In this document: positions 34,001 through 44,972 of the stretch, piece after piece
How the letters are laid out: every line of letters begins with the position of its first letter
Position numbering within the stretch: position 1 is the stretch's first letter
Assembly (NCBI GenBank): GCA_002682825.1
Contig: NOKP01000028.1
Location: 582,586-646,585, forward strand
DNA: 64,000 bases
Source: Neonectria sp. B-13
Lineage: Eukaryota; Ascomycota; Sordariomycetes; Hypocreales; Nectriaceae
Direction: 5' to 3'
Made by a program: the position numbers and the translations under genes
Notes under the pieces: generated by a model
Told to the model about the DNA's origin: nothing
Seen by the model: only the letters and a program-made list of their open reading frames with translations
Databases searched by the model: none

Positions 34001-34317
34001 GATGCGAGGAGTGCATCGAGGAGCGTGCCGAGCAAGCGCGTGCCGAGATCGAACTGCTAGCCATAGCGGACCGGACCCCCGAGCAGCACGCCGCCATCTC
34101 AGGGAGGCATATTAAAACCATGACGTGTCCCGGTTGCACTGCAGTGACGCAGAAGGTTGGCGGGTGCGACCACATCACTTGTCCCTGTGGAGCGGACTGG
34201 TGCTTTGCGTGCGGTGAGAATGTGGGCGAGGAATATATCTACAGGCACATCGGGAGAAAGCACGGAGGGTTTTACACCGAGGTGGAAGATGATGAGGATG
34301 GGTGGGTGCATGACTAG
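31039..34317 (+). CDS. vWA-domain RBR-type E3 ubiquitin ligase
   Basis: One long exon gives 1092 residues. Residues ~8-240 form a von Willebrand A-like fold, with the MIDAS-like D15-A-T-A-S19 motif and a predicted second metal loop at YRDYCGGD. A helical middle (~250-640) follows. Next come three Cys-pair modules (~650-790: VICREC...GMCTLQRLCKCNAC, WVECSRVQC...KCFYC, VDCSKC...FECSAC). The end has RBR architecture: RING1 at ~873-930 (CSLCFSNV...CHQLICNGCIKDWY...CAFC), an IBR-like segment (WCNMCGF...WGCEEC), and RING2 at ~1027-1060 (MTCPGCTAV, then KVGGCDHITCPCGADWCFACG). RING2 keeps the Cys of GGC-D-H, equivalent to the thioester-forming catalytic Cys of parkin-type ligases. An active E3 is therefore predicted, with the vWA domain likely recruiting substrate. 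It stands alone, with NAT diverging upstream. Confidence 0.88.
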   Translation: MARTKGPHDLLVVLDATASMGGFVQALNKSLPEIISLSALTGCFERIGVIAYRDYCGGDLTEWSGWCSPSGSVSGPDIVSQETVLQMAHGIRADYGGDWPEAAKTGLARAYQNMREDATTIILLYADAPPHCKATDGPNFAIEKRNLSKEDSFGGCGPKFVDWVSATMAFKNGPKKGVVFSVVSPASTPSYTPYLYMSTITGGIHFTMEAVSSNIISQLTLGMLLTWMGAGKAVEGDNTKVGDIRLYRDKADLEQAKTETDTILSRYIATGHFPPYPKVTQNITSRGIALKDMPTTLKARGPSVKNFAKRYVEDEDYKKLAVDQLRRIITSNVSAVSVNPIFGTLWRTVCNDRNNEARDGLISTFGLEVDRISDATEKARMKAWLEESYNYKADIQAAIEKVPATERFPVVYLDPTADFGVAPGQDEDEGSENTPLNQFTRAELLEIGRSCDYRILRRLGKVLTRLSYVEKPEDLPAHIKAASADGVPRIPMALADPKHKRQFWKLLLHAVLPGTMITARPAAVLAALALRMGIVPLRDVADQELLSFRDRWNTLEIPETWNVGCLGLLLDADRDFEERVAQGITQRQAPESSILKSEDRKLFKTLVDYKMLEANMKTTLQAKVGWKPDKTKVAIGPVVICRECQFPRSVTIMAAHGVCGMCTLQRLCKCNACTRSEDHADRLKKNVSAEHNENSSGYWVECSRVQCRAQYVVYNPDALKVRAKCFYCRHADVKGEMGPAPVVDCSKCLNRVVWPVEYRPKSLNLTAFECSACATNVVTIITQDTTAEDLTKENGSDWVLKNDDGAIAAAFNGRSLFYTASHCDLANLPDKVAVLPADDKSTLTIAGKLVRNQPEVRDSLERWVGARRTEAGVCSLCFSNVRKADLRQACGRAGCHQLICNGCIKDWYGINARGRIINVAALSCAFCRRRPAPKTIAPFGLTTLGDLRKAVDEAGAWVYAWCNMCGFAKKYVERVCAAGAPAELVDWGCEECIEERAEQARAEIELLAIADRTPEQHAAISGRHIKTMTCPGCTAVTQKVGGCDHITCPCGADWCFACGENVGEEYIYRHIGRKHGGFYTEVEDDEDGWVHD

Positions 34318-34926
34318 GATGACTATGAGGCGTGGGAATGAGCGTGTTGTATAAGATACCACTTTCGTTTGATTCTGTCGTTGTTTACGGGGTTTTCGAG
34401 CCTTTTTTCTGTTATTGGGGAATATTTCTATATAATGATACACAATGTAAAACAACTGTGATTCGTACTTGTTTGTGATGTTCGTATTGATACTACTCTG
34501 GAGTAGATGTCTCTGTGATAGCTAAATTGCCTATTTGGGTAATCCGACCTCCAGGGTTCACGGACGTGTACTACGCGAATATCTCAGAAGAATGAACACT
34601 GTGATACAAATACTATTCATACATATGTACGAAATATAAGTAGGCAACAGCATAAGCATGCACAAAATATGTTCAGCTAAACTGGTGCCTGGGCATTTGG
34701 AATCACGAAACGATCTCCGGATGTGCCGTTGTACGAGCTGACAGGCTCTGGCGGTGGCGCAGCATCACCAGACCCGAACGCTTACATAACCCCTATGACG
34801 CGGCTCAAGAGCAGTCGACACAGCTTCCCTTCCTCCATCTCTCACACCTCTCATTCATCAACAAACCCATACAGAGACCCTTCTCATTCAAAGAAACATC
34901 GTCTTTTGACAACCAGACAAACCAGC
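34318..34926. other. Spacer before the LysM gene
   Basis: 3' flank of the vWA-RBR gene and leader of the LysM gene. The in-frame extension upstream of 34927 starts at a non-ATG codon and is taken as leader. Confidence 0.45.
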
Positions 34927-35478
34927 ATGTCTCGATTCTCCCGCTATGACACTGACGAGGAACGACTGCCCGAGGGCATGACCCGGATCGGATACGACGC
35001 CGACGAGGAGGTCTACACCTTTCGCGACTCCGACGGCAGCATCTGGGAGAGCGCTCCTGGTAACCAATACGGCCGGCTGACCAAGGTGAGCGACGGTGAC
35101 GGCGAGCATGATGCCGACAACGCCCCGTTCCTGGCGCCGAGCGAGCCGTACCTCGAACCGTCGTGGAGGCGAGACATGAGGCCACTGCTCAACTTCGGTG
35201 TCCTTATCGGCCTCTTCCTCATTTTCCTGTTCTGGTTCCTGCACTGGAGCGCTAAGACATCGGATGCGCCCATGATTACGTGTGCGGAGGGCACCTCGAG
35301 CTACACCATCCACACTGGTGACACCTGCTGGGACATTGCCCAGAAGCACGATCTGACCATGGATGATCTCACCAAGAACAACCTCGGCCTCGACTGCAAG
35401 TCCCTCCATGTCAACTCGCAGATCTGCCTGCCAAACCCTCCTCCGGCCGACGATGGTGTTGAGCAGTCCACTGTCTAA
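34927..35478 (+). CDS. LysM-domain single-pass membrane protein
   Basis: One exon gives 183 residues from the ATG at 34927 (CCAGCATGTCT). There is no cleavable signal peptide. An acidic cytosolic-type N-terminus of 85 residues precedes one membrane span (about 87-106, LLNFGVLIGLFLIFLFWFLHW). A LysM domain follows at about 124-169 (YTIHTGDTCWDIAQKHDLTM...NSQICLP). Cysteines 119, 134, 157 and 167 fit the two-disulfide pattern of fungal LysM domains. LysM modules bind chitin or GlcNAc polymers. Here the module would face the lumen or wall from a type II anchor, unlike secreted LysM effectors. The gene converges with the sulfotransferase-like gene, with only 56 bp between stop codons. Confidence 0.9.
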   Translation: MSRFSRYDTDEERLPEGMTRIGYDADEEVYTFRDSDGSIWESAPGNQYGRLTKVSDGDGEHDADNAPFLAPSEPYLEPSWRRDMRPLLNFGVLIGLFLIFLFWFLHWSAKTSDAPMITCAEGTSSYTIHTGDTCWDIAQKHDLTMDDLTKNNLGLDCKSLHVNSQICLPNPPPADDGVEQSTV

Positions 35479-35534
35479 ACCCAATCACGCTATCAACTAT
35501 ACACGTGTGCGGGCACGCGAGTTCAAATACTAGC

Positions 35535-36543
35535 TTAGGCAGCACCGGATGCTGTCAAGTACCAAATAACAACGCCGAGTGCTGGGACAAGGACTAGCAG
35601 CGTCTTCATGGCGCTGGTTGCGAATGCCTGATAGATGTGGTCATATGTCGTCTTCATGAACTGTTTTGGATCGTTTTCTCGCGGATACGGGACATCTGGC
35701 ACGGGCATCCCTAGGAATGGACAGATTGTGTCCCACGATAGGCCGTCCTCGAGCCGGACCACCAGCAACTTTTCGGCGGGGACCAACTCGACGACCTTGG
35801 CGTTACTGGCGCGGTTCAGTTGTGGACAGGACTTGGAGGACCGTTGGCGTTACTCACTGCTTGTGATACAGCTGCCTAGCATGCTCCAAGCCCTCGTTGT
35901 CCTGCGGTGCCCAAGGACCCCAGAGCTGAGCACAGCGGGCGTCTGCCATGTCGGAAAAGGCCTTTGTCCAGGAACTGATGCATCTCAGCTGGACGAGGGG
36001 GAATCGTTGGAGGGCGATGCCGACGGGCTGGAAGGTGTTTTTCACAGATCGACACCAGGCATCCTCATCTCGGGTCGTGAGAATGAAAAGAGCTTCAGGG
36101 TATGCAGCGACGAGCTCCTCCATGAGGTAGCCAGGGATGTCAGTGAGAACCTACGCAGATGGAAGGAGCAAGTCAGCGGAAAGGCGCCCTTATATATATG
36201 GATTATCGAAGGGCGGTAGACGGACATTATAGTCACCGAGCCATTTATCGAAATCATGTCGTGTCCAGGTCTTGCCTCGGCCAAACGCCCGGGGCTCGAG
36301 AGCTTCGCGGAACATCTTCATATGCTCAACGCTGCCGATGGTGTCCGTCATGTGATACGCCTTGTATCCTAGCACCTTGAGTGCCTTCCACAATCCGACG
36401 GTGCCATTGCTACGGGGCCGGATGAGTGAGCATGTCAGTCAGGTCTTGCGGGTTTTGGCTACACACCGGCCGAGACTGAGGACAATGACCTGTTTTGGGA
36501 GCGGGTTCGCTGGCGGAGGCACCGAGTCGATGAAGCGCGGCAT
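35535..36543 (-). CDS. Sulfotransferase-like P-loop protein with C-terminal anchor
   Basis: Four exons, 36543-36467, 36409-36226, 36150-35858 and 35805-35535, have introns of 57, 75 and 52 bp (donors GTGTGT, GTCCGT, GTGAGT) and give 274 residues. The second donor (GTCCGT) is weaker but restores the family run GDYN-VLTDIPGYLMEEL. The family pattern is that of PF17784 sulfotransferases, often mislabelled NAD-dependent epimerase. It shows a PAPS-type P-loop VIVLSLGRNGTVGLWKALKVLGY near the start, AYPEALFILTTRDEDAW in the middle, and PAEKLLVV then WDTICPFLGMPVPD near the end. A C-terminal hydrophobic stretch (TLLVLVPALGVVIWYLTASGAA) is a probable tail anchor. The substrate is unknown. The start at 36543 is the nearest ATG; an earlier in-frame ATG at 36702 would add 53 low-complexity residues. 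Confidence 0.85.
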
Positions 36544-37436
36544 GCCGGAGGGACGGAGCCGGTGGACGGAGCCGTTCGGAGCGGATGGACTTCGCGAAGG
36601 AGGATAATACCAAGAGGATGGCAATAAGAGTGGCAATAAAGATGACTGGATTCTTCGTCCACCGTCTTCGTCCACCGTCAGCAATCCTTGAACGTGCCCC
36701 ATATTGATCCATCATGAAGGTGGTCAGCTAGCTTCGGTTGCGAGGCACTAATGAAGAACAGCCCCGTCCTGCTAATTACGTTCTGTTCCTCCACTCTACG
36801 GCCTTCAAGCGGCGTGAAATCAGCAATCGTGGGACCCAGCCATGGGTTTCTCGACTGTGGTGGACAAGGATGAAGCCATCGTCCCAGACACGTCGACAAC
36901 GGGATCGGGCCCATTGCAACCTGTTGCTCTGTGCCTCCACGGTCACTGGAACCAACCTGAAGACACTCAAACACAGCTGAGCAGTGTATGCCTCGTCCAC
37001 TTCGAGTTCCTCCCTCTCAGCTAGGCGGTGAACAGAGCTCATAGGCCTGATTACTTTTGGTCTTCATCTCACCCGGGATGCCTCGGGACGACGTTGACCC
37101 GCTGATAGAGAAGAAAAAAAAGAGGACAGCCCCGCGCTAACTCATACAGGAGGGGTAATCAAACTCGGAATGTTTGGCCTGTCCGACTGCAAGGCTCAAG
37201 TGTGCCTCAGGTACTGATTTACACGGAATGAACCGTATTAGGCAGAGGCACGTCGGGTAGGTCGCGTCCAGGACGACAACCCAAAGCGGGGCAGCTCCTT
37301 GGTTTTTTTTTTTTTTTTCCCTTTTATTGTCTACGACCAAAAATTTCAGGCGCGGGTCTTCCTACGCGAAACCATTCCTTTCCTTCATCACTCAGCCTTT
37401 TTGTCGTGTCGTTGCAGCCAACACCCGGCAGAAATC
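36544..37436. other. Divergent upstream region, sulfotransferase-like and KAP123 genes
   Basis: A run of 16 T at 37303-37318 sits about 120 bp before the KAP123 start. No gene is seen. Confidence 0.45.
37303..37318 (+). repeat. Poly-T run of 16
   Basis: Homopolymer in the KAP123 promoter, of the kind that disfavours nucleosomes in fungal housekeeping promoters. Confidence 0.7.
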
Positions 37437-40400
37437 ATGGACAAGGAGAAGCTTGCCCAGCTGCTCCAGGGGAGTCAAGTCCGTAAGTCTATTCTCTCTT
37501 CTCATTGCTATCGCTTTTCCTCTGCTGTGCCGCACCAGCTTTGGCTTGTTGAGTACCCCTCAACTTGAGCGAGAAAGCTCTGCTGTTTTTTTTCTCTGCC
37601 TCAGACAAGATCTTGGCTGACCATCCTCTTCCTACAGCCAACACGGAGCAGGTCAAGGCTGTCACTGCCGACCTCCAAAAGAAATTCTACTCCAAGCCTG
37701 AGTCGTTGCTCGCGCTCGTCGAGATCTCCCTGACCCACGGCGACGCCGGTGTCCGACAGCTCGCTTCCGTCCAGGCCCTCCGCCTCGTCGTCAAGTACTG
37801 GGAGAAGACTCCCGCGGACCAGCGTCAGCTTGCGCGAACCCACCTGCTTGATGGCGCCCTCAAGGAGTCGGCGGCTCCCGTCCGCCACTCGCTTGCCCGT
37901 CTCGTCGCTGGCATCGTCAGCTCCGACATGGAGCAGGGCGAGGGCGAGGACTTCCTGAAGCAGCTGCTGCCCCTCAACAACAGCGACAGCGTCGTTGCTC
38001 GTGAGGTCGGCTCGTTCCTGCTCTACGCTATGCTCGAGGAGGATCCTACCCACTTCAGCGAGCACACCCACCAGCTCCTCGAGCTCTTCCAGGCCCGCAT
38101 TGAGGATCCTCAGAGCAAGGAGGTCCGTGTCAACATCGTCCGTGCTATCGGTGCCATCCTCATGATCGTCGAGCCCGATGAGGACCCCCAGGCTGTCAAG
38201 GCCATGCAGAGCTTCGTCCCTAGCCTGGTTAACATCCTCAAGGCTAGCGTCGAGGCTGAGGATGAGGAGAGCTACAAGATTGTCTTTGAGGTCTTCCACT
38301 CCTACATCGCATACGACTCTTCCCTACTCGCTCTCCACTTGCGCGATCTCCTCCAGTTCATGGTTGACCTTGCTGCCAACACCAACGCCGAGGATGATGC
38401 CCGATCTCAGGCCCTTGCCTTCCTCATCCAGTGTGTCCGCTACCGCCGCATGAAGATCCAGGCCATGAAGGACATGGCTGCCCAGCTCATGGTCAAGGCC
38501 ATGCACATCGTTACCGAGCTTGACTCTGAGGACGAGGAGGATATGTCTCCTGCCCGCACTGCCATCAGCCTCATCGACACCCTGGCCAACGAGATGCCTC
38601 CCCGCCAGGCCATCGTCCCTCTGCTTGAGCAGTTCCCCAGCTTTGCTACCCACCAGAACCCCCAGTTCCGTATGGCTGCCATGCTTGCTCTTGGCAACGC
38701 CGCCGAGGGTGCTCCCGATTTCATCTCCACCCAGCTCCAGCCTCTCCTTCCCACCATCATCGCCCTTCTCTGCGACAGCGAGACCCAGGTCCGACATGCT
38801 TCCCTTGTCGGTCTGATCCACCTCGCCGAGGAGATGGCCGATGAGATGTCTTCCCACCACGAGGAGATCATCACTGCTGTCCTCAAGAACCTCGAGGCCG
38901 CTTCCGCTGCTGGATCTGACAAGAAGAATGTCAGCATCATCCGCTGCGCCTGTGGTGCCCTTGACACTTTCGGTGACGGCATCGATACCAAGATCATGGC
39001 CCAGTACGGTCCCAGCCTGATCGGCCCCATGGTCCGTCTCCTCGATCACGAGGATTACGGAGTCAAGGCCGCCGCCGCTTCTGCTATCGGTGCCATCGCC
39101 TCCTCCATGGAGAAGACCTTTGAGCCCTTCTTCAAGGATGTCATGACTTCTCTCGGTGCGTTTGTCACCATCAAGGACAGCGAGGAGGCCATGGAGCTCC
39201 GAAGCTCTACCTGCGACAGTCTTGGCCGCATCGCCATGGCTGTTGGCCCTGAGGCGTTCCAGCCTTACGTTGTCAACCTGATGCAGGCTAGCGAGGAGGC
39301 TCTGCACCTCGACAACCCGCGCCTCAAGGAGACTAGCTTTATCCTTTGGTCCAACCTGTCCAAGGTCTACCACGAGCAGTTTGACCACTTCCTTGCCGGC
39401 GTCTTCAAGGGTCTCTTTGATTCCCTCGAGCTCGAGGATGAGGAGATTGAGATTCCTGGTATCGATGCTAGCCAGCTGCAAGATGGTCACATCGTTGTCG
39501 GCGGTAAGCGTATCATGGTCAAGTCTCCTGATACCGAGGACGACCTGACCATCGCTACCGGTGGCGACGATATTGATGACTGGGATGATATCGAGGATCT
39601 TGAAGAGCTCGGTGCCGTCACCGCCGTTGCTCTCGAGCAGGAGATTGCTCTCGATGTTCTCGGTGATGTCATCTCCAACTCGTGCAACAGCGCCAACCTG
39701 GAGCTGTACGTCGAGCAGACCATTGAGAAGGTTTCTCCCTTCGCCGAGCACACCTTCGAGGGCTGCCGAAAGACGGCCATCTCCACCCTCTGGCGCACCT
39801 ACGCCCGTGTCTTCCAGGTCTGGGAGGAGGGCGCTGGCGTCAAGTGGGAGCCTGGCATGCCCCCTAAGCACACACCCCCTGCCTCTCTCATCTCCATGGG
39901 CCAGGCTCTCCAGAACGCCACCATGGGTATCTGGTCCGAGGACAGTGAACGGTTAGTCTCCTTTTTTTCCTTCTCTTTCTATTCCTCCTGTCAAAATGAT
40001 GAAATACCTTGCGTTATACCCAGCTCACTCAGACGCACTTTGCGGTTGCTGAGAAAACGTCTAATCTACTTCTGATTCCATTGGCATCTTCATTCTTAAT
40101 TGTCTCGCACTCTTTCTCGAGTCTAGATGCTAACAATTCAATAGCGCCGTCATTACTGACATCAACCGCAACGTTGCTGCCACCCTCAAGGCCTGTGGTC
40201 CCGCTGTTCTTGTTGCCAAGGAGGGTATGCTCGAGGAGGTTGTGACCGTCGTTGGTCTCATCATTACCCGATCGCACCCTTGCCAGCAAGACCTCGGAGA
40301 CGAGGAGGAGGAGCAGGATGCTGATGAGGGCTCGTCCGAGTACGACTGGCTTGTCATTGACACTGCCCTCGACGTCGTCGTCGGTCTAGCCGCTGCTCTC

Positions 40401-41084
40401 GGCACTTCCTTCGGAGAGCTCTGGAAGGTTTTCGAGAAGCCTATCCTTAAGCTTGCTAGCTCCACCGAGGACCTCCACCGCTCCACTGCCGTCGGCACCA
40501 TTGCCGAGATCACCAAGTACACTGGCGAGGCTATCACCCCCTTCACCGAGTCACTTGGCCAGGCTCTTGTACGACGCCTCACAGACCCTGATCCTCTCGC
40601 CAAGTCCAACGCTGCCTACGCCATCGGTCTTGTTGTCCTGAACTCTGCCGACACTGCCAAGACCTTCCCTCTTTACCCCACCCTCTGGGAGAAGCTCGAA
40701 CCCCTCCTGACTGTCAACGAGATGCGCATGACCGATAACGTCGCTGGATCTCTGTGCCGCATGATGATCAAGAACCCCGACGCTGGCTTCGTTGCCCAGG
40801 CGCTGCCCGCTGTTGTCAACGTCCTGCCCCTGTCGGAGGACTTCGAGGAGAATGCACCCATCTACCAGTGCATTTACAAGCTATACGAGAACTCGAACTC
40901 CACTGTTGAGCAGCTGACTCCCCAGCTCATCAACATTTTCGAGAAGGTCCTCAGCCCCCCTGAGGAGCAACTCGAGCAAGATACCCGCGAGACTCTGCAG
41001 CGCACTGTGCAGGTCTTGTACAAGGCCAAGCCCGACCTCCTGGCCAACAACCCTGGCCTGCTGAAGCTGGCTGGTGTCCAGTAA
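37437..41084 (+). CDS. KAP123: Karyopherin beta, KAP123 (importin-4) type
   Basis: Three exons, 37437-37482, 37605-39951 and 40145-41084, with introns of 122 and 193 bp, give 1110 residues, close to the 1113 of yeast Kap123. The protein is a continuous HEAT-repeat solenoid. The N-terminal importin-beta region includes DLQKKFYSKPESL...GVRQLASVQALRLV. Kap123-type features are the acidic SEDEEDMSPARTAI loop, the QVRHASLVGLIHLAEEM repeat, the acidic insert DDIDDWDDIEDLEE and the C-terminal SNAAYAIGLV repeat. Kap123 imports ribosomal proteins and histones H3/H4 into the nucleus in a Ran-dependent way. The first exon is only 46 bp. Strong codon bias fits high expression. KAP121/PSE1 is less likely given the N-terminus. 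Confidence 0.94.
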
Positions 41085-41751
41085 GGGAACGGCGCGGCTT
41101 TAAGAATTGATGACGGCGGCAAAAGTTATACAGCCTGCGTAGACCGTAGGAAAGACGGAACGCGAGGCCATGAATGATGATGATGTTTACGCACATATGA
41201 TGGGTGCATGATAGAGTATATAACGTGGTGGGCGGGTCTTCTAGAATACCAAAGACCTGAGACCGGGGACCATAAAGAGTCTGGGACGGTCTGGGACGGA
41301 ACGGATCTGTTAGCGTTGTGGAATTTTCTCACAAGATGAGATACCTATGGGTGGGAATGGAATGGAATAGACGGGTCACTGGAGACTCGTTAAAGAAGAC
41401 TTGCGTTCGCCCATGCATTCATTGTGAGAACTGTTGTATTTGCCTTGGCAAGCAGGATCAAGTCTGTAAACTTGCATGACTCTGCCATTTTATGTCTGTT
41501 ACTGTTGTCAAGAAACACCCAGCCTCAACTTGGCTTGGCTTTCGACAGTCCATTGCATTGGTAAAATGACACGACTCCCCAATCCATAATCAATTCCATA
41601 CCCATTATGTTCGCACACCCTAAACGCCTTTGCACCCGCCGTGTATATATGCATGCAACCAAGTCCCGTCCCTCCGGCCCAGCCATGAGTTCCGATCCAG
41701 TTTCCAGAAAAGCAAGAGTACCGAAGTAAAGAAAGGCAAAAAGAACGCCTT
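41085..41751. other. Convergent 3' flanks of KAP123 and TAPT1-like genes
   Basis: 667 bp with TCTGGGACGG direct repeats near 41279-41300. No gene is seen. Confidence 0.45.
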
Positions 41752-44700
41752 CTACCAGATGCGCTTCGCAACCATCTCGTAGCGGGATACGCCCTCCATG
41801 TCGCCGTCGGGCTTCTTCGCCTTGGGCGGTGCGCCGGAAGGCCCCTTGCCGCCCTTGAGGCCCTCAGTCTTGTCGGCGTGGATCCAACGCTGGCGTTCCT
41901 CGCCGACCTCGACGTGCCCGAAGCCGCCGACGCGCTTGCTGCCGGGAGTTTCGTAGGACTGGAAGTCGGCCTGGCCGTGGGCGACGAGGTGCTCGGCGCG
42001 CTTCATGCGGGCGTAGCGGTTGCGCGAGTACTTGAGCAGGAGCATGCCGAGGAGGAGCTTGAGGATGAGGAGGACGAGGAAGGCGATGAAGAAGACGACG
42101 ATCATGGTGATGGCGGCGATGGCGTCGTCCGAGGTCCAAGCGTACCAGGGGCGCGAGTTTAGCGGGGAGCCGTAGGGGTAGCCGTAGGTGGCGCGGCCGA
42201 GCGAGTCGCGGATGAGCGTGTCGAAGCGGTTGAGGGCAGCGATGACGGCGGGCGAGGACGGGACGGCGGATTCTTCCGTGAGGGACGTCTGCGTGGACTC
42301 TGGTGGGGGCATGGGGAGGTGGGTGGAGAGGAGCATGTGGTAGGTCTGGATGGAGGCGCGGATGAAGAGGCACGAGAGGGGGATGACGGCGAGGCCGAGA
42401 CGCCGAGTTAGAGAGGGAGTCATGAATGCCTAGGAGGTGAACGTGTTAGCATAAGGGGAGTTGCTAGAACCAAGGCGGAACAAACGTTTGTGTAGTAATC
42501 CTTGCAGAGGATGTCAAGGATGCGGCTGTAAAAGGCGGGTTTAATATTGTTAAACTTGGTCACGTAGGCGTGCTTGATAGAGTCGACCAGCATCTCACTG
42601 CCAATGACGATGAGGAACGGCGAGAGGACCTCTCCCGACATGAGCCATGAGGGCAGCACGGTGAAGCTGTGAGGAAGGATGGACGGATTATGAAGAGGCA
42701 GCGCGCCCGACACCTCATCGAAGCCAGGCTCCGAACCGGCGCCTGGGACGGAGAGACCGCCAACCTCGACGACGTTGCGCATGCCGATGATGAGGAGCAT
42801 GATCCAAAGCTGGAATCGCTCGACGATGTCGGCGCAGGTCAGCTGGAACAGGTTGTCCTTCTCGAAGCGCTTGAAGACGGTGCTTTTGATCTCGACGAAC
42901 TGGTTGGACAGTAGCAGTGTTAGGAGGGCGTTGGAGTATGAGTTGACGGCCACGTTTAGCGTGATGACCTGGTAGTACAGCGAGATGGAGTGGAGGCAAC
43001 AGTAGGCGAGCGCGAGCAGGAACATGCCCAGCGGCATCAAGACCTTGGAGCGGCCGGAGGCGTTGCGGGAGAGCGTCTCGGTGCTGAAGAGACACTCGAG
43101 GATGTCCTGGCCGAGCGCCGAGAGGAGACGGTCGCCGACCTCGAGGATGTTGTAGATTACGTACAGCTTGATGGCGGACTGGGCGCGGATGAAATGATAC
43201 ATGCGGCTGGCGTCGAGCGACATGAGCGCCATGGAGCTGCATACAATAACCAGGCCCTGGAGTATATCGGCCTTGTGGAAAGTGGACAAGTTGGACGGCG
43301 TCGACTTAGTTCTCCTGTGACGGAACACTCCCGGTCTCGAGCTGCGGGCCTGTCCTGGGGCTTTGAAGCGGTCATTGCCGTTACTATTGCTGTTGCCGTT
43401 CGCTCGATGCTCGGCACTTCCATTTTGTGACGCAGCTGAACTGGTGGATAGTCCACGAGGCCGACTATCGCTACGAGATCTCTCGTCTTCTGACTGGTCG
43501 GCGCCAGGTTGCTGCGTTCGGGGTGTCCGTCCGCGCTGCCACAGTCTCCCCAAGCCGTACCAGACGAAATCGACGAGGAACCTAACCTCCTTAACGATGA
43601 CGTACCCCCACCAGCGGATGAGAATGGCCAAGGCCAGGAAGAACCTAACGGGGAGGATGGTGAAGTTGTAGAGCCAGGCATCGAGGCAGGCCAGGGCGCC
43701 AAAGTTTAGTGTACGCTCCAGGAAAGGTGGGAGGAGCAGGACGTTTTTGAGGCGCTCGAACTTGACGGCATTAGATTCGTAAGGGTTGTCGTAGGCCTGA
43801 GACTGGTGGATGTAGAGGGGGCTCGGTCGCTGCGCGGCGAGTTCGAGCTGGAGGTGGGTAGGAAGTGACATGGGAGGGAGCGGAATGATGGGCGGAAGCG
43901 GCGAGGAAACTGAAGGGCGGTGGCTCAAGGGGGCGGTGGAGGCTTCGGTTTGAGGTCCTGGGATGGCCGATGCTGGATTAGAGCGACTTGATCGAGTCGG
44001 AGAGGTCCCACCCAGGCCGTCAATGTTCAGGTGAAGCAAGGGAGGGCGGTTAACAGAGTGGAATGAAGAGTACCGGCGGGTCAATGGCACCGCAGAGGCA
44101 GACCCATCGCTGGCCAGCGCACGACTCGTGGGCGGCGTCGAAACAGTCCGGGGCGCTGGAGATGGACGACGTTGGACTTCGCGAGGACTGAAGGCGGTTG
44201 CGGTGCGGGCCTCGATAGCTAGACCGTTCGGTTGGAGCTGAAGCGAGTCGGACTGGCGCACGAGATCTGGGTAACGGAGCATAGACTGGCGGATGGCCTC
44301 GCGCTGGTCGGCGAAGTGGGCGACGAACTCCTGGTCGATGGAGCGTCGCTGGGGCGCGGGGGCGACGGGGAGAGACTCGGGGGCGTTTGTGAGGCGCTGC
44401 ATCTCGCAGGCAGAAAGGCGGCGGATGTGTGCGTGGCTGTAGATAGAGGCATTGCTGACGGTGCTACTACGACTGCCACGACCAGGTGGCCCTTCGGCTC
44501 TCTCCTTGCCTTCCCTGTCGCTTTCAGTTCCCCTGTCCTTGGCCCTTTCCCCAACAGTATGCCTTCGCTGGTGATCACGATCCCCATCCACGTTTTGCTC
44601 CGAGTCGTCTTCTACAGCGGGATCGGAGATGGACGACGAGTTGGACTCGGTTCGGTGGGGGCTGACGCTGCGGTAGCCATCCTCGGAGGAGTGGTCCTCA

Positions 44701-44972
44701 TCAGAGGAGATGGTAGGTAGGAGTGCCGTGGCGGCGGTGGACGAGGTTAAGTTTGAGTTTGAGTTTGAGGTTGAGGCCGGACGGGGCTGGTTCGTGGAGG
44801 AGGTCGCGGTTGCGGAGGCGGAGTCGGAAGCGGCTTGGTGGTGGTGTTGTTGCGGTTGAGGAGCAGCAGGAACAAGAGGCGCAAGAGGAGAGAGCGGTGA
44901 CGGGAGATGCTGACGAGGATGCTGATGAGGTTGAGGGTGGAGTGACTTGCTCGAGTCCACAGAGGCGGCCAT
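41752..44972 (-). CDS. TAPT1/EMP65 family polytopic membrane protein
   Basis: Two exons, 44972-42486 and 42429-41752, with a 56 bp GTTTGT...CCTAG intron in phase 0, give 1054 residues. Without the splice the two halves look like separate genes; the join gives the family run KDYYTN-AFMTPSLTRRLG. The first 400 residues are disordered, with Ser/Pro/Gln tracts. The conserved TAPT1 (DUF747) core follows: RLKNVLLLPPFLERTLNFG, then HKADILQGLVIVCSSMALMSLDASRMYHFIR, YNILEVGDRLLSALGQDILE, CLHSISLYYQVITLNVAVNSYSNALLTLLLSNQFVEIKSTVFK and AYVTKFNNIKPAFYSRILDILC. It has about six to eight membrane spans. Yeast Emp65 works in the ER with Slp1 and protects folding membrane proteins; human TAPT1 acts in ciliary and skeletal development. 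ER location is inferred from the yeast homologue. Confidence 0.92.

Noticed and set aside
33121..34035. 304-residue minus-strand frame opposite the RBR region
   Set aside because: Shadow of the RING-coding frame.
38324..39871. 515-residue minus-strand frame opposite KAP123
   Set aside because: Antisense shadow created by strong codon bias; Leu/Val/Gly/Asp-rich with no domain.
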